A stretch of 64,000 bases of DNA from Hoeflea_A sp040932035. Its GTDB lineage: Bacteria; Pseudomonadota; Alphaproteobacteria; Rhizobiales; Rhizobiaceae. The notes under the pieces are model-generated. The model ran no database searches and was not told where the DNA came from. It was given only the letters and a program-made list of their open reading frames with translations. The DNA lies in assembly GCF_040932035.1 (NCBI RefSeq), contig NZ_JBFRBB010000001.1, positions 248,001 to 312,000 on the forward strand. The letters run 5' to 3'. The translations under genes were made by a program, and so were the position numbers. Shown piece after piece: positions 59,583-64,000 of the stretch; the stretch's first letter is position 1, and each line of letters starts with the position of its first letter.

Positions 59583-60860
59583 ATGGCCAAAGGCAGTTTC
59601 GGATTTCCGATCGCCAAGGATAGACCGTTGGCGCTGGGCGAGGTCCATGCCAGGCCCTATCCGCTGATCAGATCGCCACGCGTGATCATCCAACTCGCCT
59701 TCATGACCGACGGCGGCTCGTCGGTTGACAATGCGGTATTGGCGGAGCTGAGCCGTGCGCGCGGCGTTGCCGCGCCTCAGGCTGACGCGCGCCACTATGT
59801 CATGAGTTGGGGGACCGGGTCGCTGCGCTGGGAGCGGCACACAGAGTTTTCGACCTATTTCTACGAGGGCGCGGCCCCTGAAGATTTTGGCGGGGCGATC
59901 ACCGATCATCCGTTCGGCGACGGCTTCAGCCCGCCCGGCAGCCTGATATCGGGCGTCCGGCTGGAAGTGCGCAAATGGACCGAAGATGCCGAAAAGGCGG
60001 TGGACACTTTCGATCCGACGAGCCTGTGTTTCTCAGAGCTGGACGGTGGAGCCGCGGCGGCCGTCACCGACTTTCGCCAGGACAAGGATGGATTGACCCG
60101 CATATTGCTGCTTGAAAAGGGGCTGACGCCGGCCCGGGTGGGTGCACTTGCCCAGCGGCTGATTGAGATCGAGACCTATCGGACGCTGGCAATGCTCGCC
60201 CTGCCGCTTGCCAATTCGCTGTCGCCGCAGATGCGGCGCATCGAGGACGGGCTGACCGTCGTGACCCAGCGCATGCGGCAGGAGGCAAAGACCGGAAGCG
60301 ACGAGATGCTCGGCGAAATAACGGCACTTGCCGCCGAACTCGAGGCGGGCGCCGCCGCCAGCCTTTACCGTTTCGGTGCCAGCCGCGCCTATGACGGCAT
60401 CGTCCAGGAACGCATCGCCTCGCTGCACGAAAAGGCCGCCGCCGGCTACGGAACCTGGGGCGCGTTCCTGCAGCGCCGCCTCGCGCCGGCCATGCGCACC
60501 TGCCGGTCGATCGAGGAGCGCCAGGCAAGCCTTTCACGCAAGCTGGCTCGAGCAACCGCGCTTTTGCGAAGCTGGGTCGATCTCGAACTGCAGCGGCAAA
60601 ACAGCGAACTGCTTACATCGATGAATCGGCGCGCCAAGCTGCAACTACGCCTGCAGCAGACGGTCGAAGGCCTGTCGGTGGCTGCGGTTTCCTATTATGT
60701 AGTGGGTCTTTTCGGCTATATCGCCAAGGCGGCCAAGGATGCGGGTCTTCCGGTCAATCCGAGCCTTGCGACGGGACTTGCCGTTCCGGTGATTGTCCTC
60801 ATCATCTGGTGGATGGTCCGGCGTATCCGCAAGCACCACAGCGACACCGAAAAGGTCTAA
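59583..60860 (+). CDS. DUF3422 family membrane protein
   Basis: A 425-residue protein. The N-terminal soluble part has the family start L-G-E-V-H-A-R-P-Y-P and H-T-E-F-S-T-Y-F-Y, the middle is helical with arginine-rich stretches, and the C-terminus holds two hydrophobic segments (around residues 345-365 and 388-408) before a basic end. DUF3422 proteins are inner-membrane proteins of unknown function. The start ATG 59583 has CGGGGGA 5 bases upstream, which is better than ATG 59565. It stands alone, divergent from the FadR-type gene. Confidence 0.87.
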   Translation: MAKGSFGFPIAKDRPLALGEVHARPYPLIRSPRVIIQLAFMTDGGSSVDNAVLAELSRARGVAAPQADARHYVMSWGTGSLRWERHTEFSTYFYEGAAPEDFGGAITDHPFGDGFSPPGSLISGVRLEVRKWTEDAEKAVDTFDPTSLCFSELDGGAAAAVTDFRQDKDGLTRILLLEKGLTPARVGALAQRLIEIETYRTLAMLALPLANSLSPQMRRIEDGLTVVTQRMRQEAKTGSDEMLGEITALAAELEAGAAASLYRFGASRAYDGIVQERIASLHEKAAAGYGTWGAFLQRRLAPAMRTCRSIEERQASLSRKLARATALLRSWVDLELQRQNSELLTSMNRRAKLQLRLQQTVEGLSVAAVSYYVVGLFGYIAKAAKDAGLPVNPSLATGLAVPVIVLIIWWMVRRIRKHHSDTEKV

Positions 60861-60887
60861 GGCCCGGAACTGGACCCTGAGAACACG

Positions 60888-61595
60888 CTAGCCGTTAATC
60901 GGCAAGTTGGCGATCAAGACAGCAACAGCAATAAAAAACAACACACTGCCCATCAGCACAAAGACGTGCCAAATCGTGTTGTGGAACGGTAGTCGCGCTG
61001 CCAGGTGAAATCCCACGCCCACGGTATAGACGATGCCGCCGGCAATGACCGGCAACAAAACCGCCGACGGAAGCCCCGCAATGATCGGACCGCCGGCGAG
61101 CAGAACAGCCCAGCCCATAGTGAGATAAAGCGCCAGCGCAAACCACCTGAACCTGCCGGGTGCGAGCATTTTCAGGAGCGAGCCAACGGTCGCGGCCCCC
61201 CAGAGGCCGGCCAGAAGCCCTGTCGCCGGAACGCCTGACACGAGCACAAAGGGTGTGTAGGTTCCGGCAATTTTTATGTAAATCGCCGAGTGGTCAAGAC
61301 GGCGTAACAGACCGGTCCACCTTGCGCTGTTGACGATATTGTAGAGCGCCGAAAACGAAAGCATGGCGATCAGTGTCGCTCCATAGATCGAGACCCCCAC
61401 AACGGAACCAGGCTCTGAACGGAAGACTACCGTGAGCACAATCAACAATGGCACCCCAATCAGGGCCAAAGAGACTCCGATAAGGTGAACGACGCCATCG
61501 CTGAGCCGCTCAGCGCGGCTGTATGCGGGGCGGATATTTGCAAAAGATTGAATCACGGTCTCTCTGTATCGTGTTGCAAAAGGGTCGATGAACAC
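60888..61595 (-). CDS. Hemolysin III family (PAQR-like) membrane protein
   Basis: A 235-residue protein with seven membrane segments. Hallmarks are R-A-E-R-L-S-D-G-V-V-H-L-I-G at residues 27-40, S-A-L-Y-N near 85, L-D-H-S-A-I-Y-I-K-I-A-G-T-Y-T-P-F at about 100-116, and F-H-N-T-I-W-H-V-F-V-L at the end. The histidines and the aspartate form the metal site of the PAQR/alkaline ceramidase superfamily. The start is GTG at 61595. The role in bacteria is not settled. It is convergent with DUF3422. Confidence 0.9.
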   Translation of the reverse strand: MFIDPFATRYRETVIQSFANIRPAYSRAERLSDGVVHLIGVSLALIGVPLLIVLTVVFRSEPGSVVGVSIYGATLIAMLSFSALYNIVNSARWTGLLRRLDHSAIYIKIAGTYTPFVLVSGVPATGLLAGLWGAATVGSLLKMLAPGRFRWFALALYLTMGWAVLLAGGPIIAGLPSAVLLPVIAGGIVYTVGVGFHLAARLPFHNTIWHVFVLMGSVLFFIAVAVLIANLPING

Positions 61596-61883
61596 CAGTC
61601 TTATACACGGTTCATTCCCAGGTTACCTTCTTGGCGGCCTTAAACGACACCTGGGTAATTAAGCTTTGCACTGACTGGCAGTTTGCTCAATGCCAATGGG
61701 TGAATATTGGCGCGGCGTCACGCAATTCAATCCGTCTGCTGTGAAACTGCGCCGGAAGTTTGCCGCTTGGCACAAAGTGTCCGCACCCCAGGCGTCGTTG
61801 GTCATAAATCCGTTGTGGTTGAACTTGGTCGGTATGTCCGCAAAGTGGTCGTTCAACATTCGAATTGTCATCAACCAAGTTTT

Positions 61884-62591
61884 TCAAGCGGGTGTTTTCG
61901 TCCAGTGGAAGGCCTTCTCGAGAAACCGGCGGCCTTCCGAACTTTGCCACTCGCCGTGAGCCATGATGACGCGCTCAGGATTCCAGGTAAGCACGCGCTG
62001 GACGGCGTTTCGCGTTGAGGCACGGTCGAAGAATGACAACCGCCATTCCAGCGGTGCGTATCCCTTACCCTCGACAATCCCCCACATAGGAGCAATCCAG
62101 CGCTGCCACCATATCCAGTTGTTCCGGATAAACTCGTCGCTGAAATTCTCCGACAGATCGGCCAGAATTGCGGTGCTGGAACCGCGATGGAAGAAGACGA
62201 TCTCATCCATCACCCGTGATCCTCGAAACCAGACCTGATCAAATGCTCCTTCCCACTCGGCAGGACACGCGTCTTCAAGCGGCTTTTCGAAGGTGAGGTC
62301 AGATCGCTTTCGGATTGTCGATGCCGGTCCCCATAATTTCGCGCCAGGGTATGCGGTCGACCATTCGCCAAGATACAAGTGATGGATTTTGTTCGGACTG
62401 ACCAGATGTTTCGGATGGCCCAGCTGTTCGATAGCGAACTGAAGCTGAGCGGTGAGGCGGACCGGCGACCACACCCATAAGCCGTTGCTCGGCAGGCGCA
62501 CGATGACGCTGCGTGTGGGGTAGGCGAAGCCGTAGAAGTTGACGATTTCGCCCTCGGCAATCCAGATGTCCTTTGCAATTTCGGTAAGCAA
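61884..62591 (-). CDS. DUF4336 family protein
   Basis: A 235-residue soluble protein. The pattern L-T-E-I-A-K-D-I-W-I-A-E-G near the start, P-T-R-S-V-I-V-R-L, and L-V-S-P-N-K-I-H-H-L-Y-L-G-E-W at about residues 63-77 fit DUF4336, which resembles the metallo-beta-lactamase fold but with a changed metal motif. W-I-A-P-M-W-G and A-H-G-E-W near the end are also typical. The start is TTG at 62591, with GGAGAT about 11 bases upstream. Function unknown. The spacer of about 290 bases behind it (61596-61883) shows nothing I would call a gene. Confidence 0.82.
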   Translation of the reverse strand: MLTEIAKDIWIAEGEIVNFYGFAYPTRSVIVRLPSNGLWVWSPVRLTAQLQFAIEQLGHPKHLVSPNKIHHLYLGEWSTAYPGAKLWGPASTIRKRSDLTFEKPLEDACPAEWEGAFDQVWFRGSRVMDEIVFFHRGSSTAILADLSENFSDEFIRNNWIWWQRWIAPMWGIVEGKGYAPLEWRLSFFDRASTRNAVQRVLTWNPERVIMAHGEWQSSEGRRFLEKAFHWTKTPA

Positions 62592-62716
62592 GGCGTGATT
62601 GATCTCCGCTAACTGGTATCAGGCAGCCTCGCCAGCTTGGCTGGGAAGTTCAGTTAAGATAAGGCTAAGTTGGCCTCCACCCACAATAAAATCGAAATCA
62701 CACGCACCAATTCATA

Positions 62717-64000
62717 TCACGCAGTATTCTGTTCCGTCTCAACGGCCGTTTTGCGCCGGTTTCGCAACGCATAGACAACGGCCCCGACGATCAACAGCAC
62801 ATTGATGGCAACCAGTGTGGCCGATACCGGGCGCTCGAGGAAAATCCAGTACCCTTCGCGCGAAATCAGCAAAGCGCGGCGCAGATTGTTCTCCAGGATC
62901 GGACCGAGGATCAGGCCGATGACGATGGGTGAAAGCGGATAATTGGCAGCGCGGAACAGGATGCCGACCAATCCGAAGCCGAGCATCACCATCAGATCGA
63001 AGACGGATGCCTGAAGCGCGAATGTGCCGATTGAGCACAGGAGCAGGACGATCGGGATGAGGTAGAGTTTGGGGATACGCAGGACGTATACGAAGAGCGG
63101 TGTTATCAGGATGCCGGCAATCAGCAGAAAAATGTTGGACGCCATGTAAACCAGGAAAATACCGCCCACCATGTCCGGCTGCTGCTCGAACAGAATGGGA
63201 CCCGGCACAAATCCCAGTATGATCAGTGCCCCGAGCAGCATGGCCGAAGACGCATCGCCCGGAATGCCCAAGGCGAGTGAAGGCACCAGCGTTCCGCCGA
63301 CAGTGGCATTGTTGGCGCTTTCGGTCGCCACAACGCCGCCTTCCGCGCCCTCGCCATATTTTTCGTCCTCCTTGGACCAGGCTTTGGCAATGGCATAGGA
63401 AGTAAAGGAACTGATCACCCCGCCCGCACCCGGAAGCGCGCCGAAAAAGACGCCGATACCGGATGATCTCAGAAGGTTCTTCCAGTGTTTCAGCGTCAGC
63501 ACGATCGAGTAAAGACCCGGGCGGGCGACCTTGACGTTCGGCATCTTCAACAGATCCCTGCCCATGATCTGGTAGGCCATCTCTGAGATGGCGAACAGCC
63601 CCACCACGACCGCGACAATGTGAAAGCCGTTCAGCATGTGATGGCTGTCGAATGTAAATCGGTAGCCGGTCGAAAATTCATCGGTGCCGATGGTTGCGAG
63701 CAATAGCCCGAAGCATCCCGATATCAGGCCCTTGACCAGCGATCCGCCTGAAATTACCGCGATGGCAAACAGTCCGGTAATCGCAAGGACAGCGTATTCG
63801 GGGGGTGCAAATCCGCTTGCAAAGCGGGCGAGAAGCGGCGAGGCGAAAATCAGAACGACGCCGCCAAACAGCCCGCCGATGGCAGAAGCCGATATGGCGA
63901 TGCCAATGGCGTCGGACGCACGGCCTTTCTGCGCCATCGGATAGCCGTCAAACAGGGTTGCGGCTGCCAGCGGCGTGCCCGGTATGCGCAGCAGGATGGC
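62717..64000 (-). CDS. tctA: TctA, tripartite tricarboxylate transporter large subunit (C-terminal part)
   Basis: The frame is open past the window end and 427 residues are visible. The first of them (I-L-L-R-I-P-G-T-P-L-A-A-A-T-L-F-D-G-Y-P) belong to the conserved TctA core, so the ATG at 63937 is internal. About ten membrane segments follow, with F-F-G-A-L-P-G-A-G-G-V-I-S-S-F near the middle, the second copy of the family glycine motif. TctA is the main channel of the TctABC uptake system for citrate-like acids. TctB and TctC should lie beyond the window, upstream on this strand. Confidence 0.94.
   Translation of the reverse strand, partial: AILLRIPGTPLAAATLFDGYPMAQKGRASDAIGIAISASAIGGLFGGVVLIFASPLLARFASGFAPPEYAVLAITGLFAIAVISGGSLVKGLISGCFGLLLATIGTDEFSTGYRFTFDSHHMLNGFHIVAVVVGLFAISEMAYQIMGRDLLKMPNVKVARPGLYSIVLTLKHWKNLLRSSGIGVFFGALPGAGGVISSFTSYAIAKAWSKEDEKYGEGAEGGVVATESANNATVGGTLVPSLALGIPGDASSAMLLGALIILGFVPGPILFEQQPDMVGGIFLVYMASNIFLLIAGILITPLFVYVLRIPKLYLIPIVLLLCSIGTFALQASVFDLMVMLGFGLVGILFRAANYPLSPIVIGLILGPILENNLRRALLISREGYWIFLERPVSATLVAINVLLIVGAVVYALRNRRKTAVETEQNTA

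Noticed and set aside
61596..61883. Short frames on both strands between hemolysin III and DUF4336
   Set aside because: No ribosome site, no coherent composition and no recognisable motif; treated as spacer.
1..64000. CRISPR arrays, rRNA genes or prophage structural genes
   Set aside because: No regularly spaced repeats, no rRNA-like stretches and no capsid, tail or terminase genes were seen on reading the window.

Overview
The window looks like a chromosomal segment of a Rhizobiales (Hyphomicrobiales) alphaproteobacterium, close to the Rhizobiaceae/Phyllobacteriaceae. The grounds are: a zwf-pgl-edd Entner-Doudoroff operon, an LpiA/MprF plus AcvB-type gene pair, a PdhS-type cell-cycle kinase with a CtrA box, an Irr-type iron control element, a LysR (LsrB/VtlR-like) gene beside a DUF1127 gene, and a tRNA-His with A73 and no G-1:C73 pair. 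GC is high throughout except in a short accessory patch near 49-53 kb. The family assignment is inference from gene content; no search was run.

Layout. 1-3736: end of a flagellar operon (flhA C-terminus, fliR, a coiled-coil protein, a FlgJ rod-binding domain, a FlgN-like chaperone, a membrane-anchored protein). 3828-12750: a surface-polysaccharide locus with four glycosyltransferases, a Wzx-type flippase, a Tat-exported GH10 glycanase and a Wzz/GumC-type chain-length protein with an acidic tail in place of a kinase. 12929-20480: folD, an exported unknown, edd-pgl-zwf, a probable unlisted small membrane protein, a GFA-type zinc protein and a periplasmic chorismate mutase. 20521-26628: a glutamine-synthetase-family enzyme, a BaiN/HI0933-type flavoprotein, and aceA with a small partner gene, divergent from a ScfR-type regulator across a cluster of TTGTAAA-like repeats. 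26683-35113: hotdog thioesterase, PhoX-like protein, phytanoyl-CoA dioxygenase, a TetR-YciI pair with two palindromic operators, AsmA and acetoacetyl-CoA synthetase.

35402-45753: iron permease fbpB with an Irr box, pdhS with a CtrA box, a phasin with two PhaR boxes, tRNA-His, mprF plus a VirJ/AcvB-like hydrolase, and a cupin. 45797-49045: xseA, the LysR/DUF1127 pair, and behind the DUF1127 gene a run of hairpins with C-rich anti-Shine-Dalgarno loops ending in a terminator. This is a strong candidate for a cuckoo/alpha-r14-type regulatory RNA.

49153-53242 is the accessory patch. It holds a 504-aa protein with a HEPN-like R-x4-H motif, an MFS transporter and a DUF3885-like protein. A 108-bp direct repeat made from the 3' end of a DUF937 gene brackets the last two, and two gene relics lie at one edge. 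53159-64000 returns to core genes: the DUF937 gene, gshA, rsmE, a conserved unknown, a thioredoxin-like protein, a LysE exporter, a FadR-type regulator, DUF3422, hemolysin III, DUF4336 and the C-terminal part of tctA, which runs off the window.

The best candidates for something new are the hairpin RNA behind the DUF1127 gene, the HEPN-like protein and repeat-bracketed insertion beside it, and the GH10 glycanase inside a polysaccharide locus.
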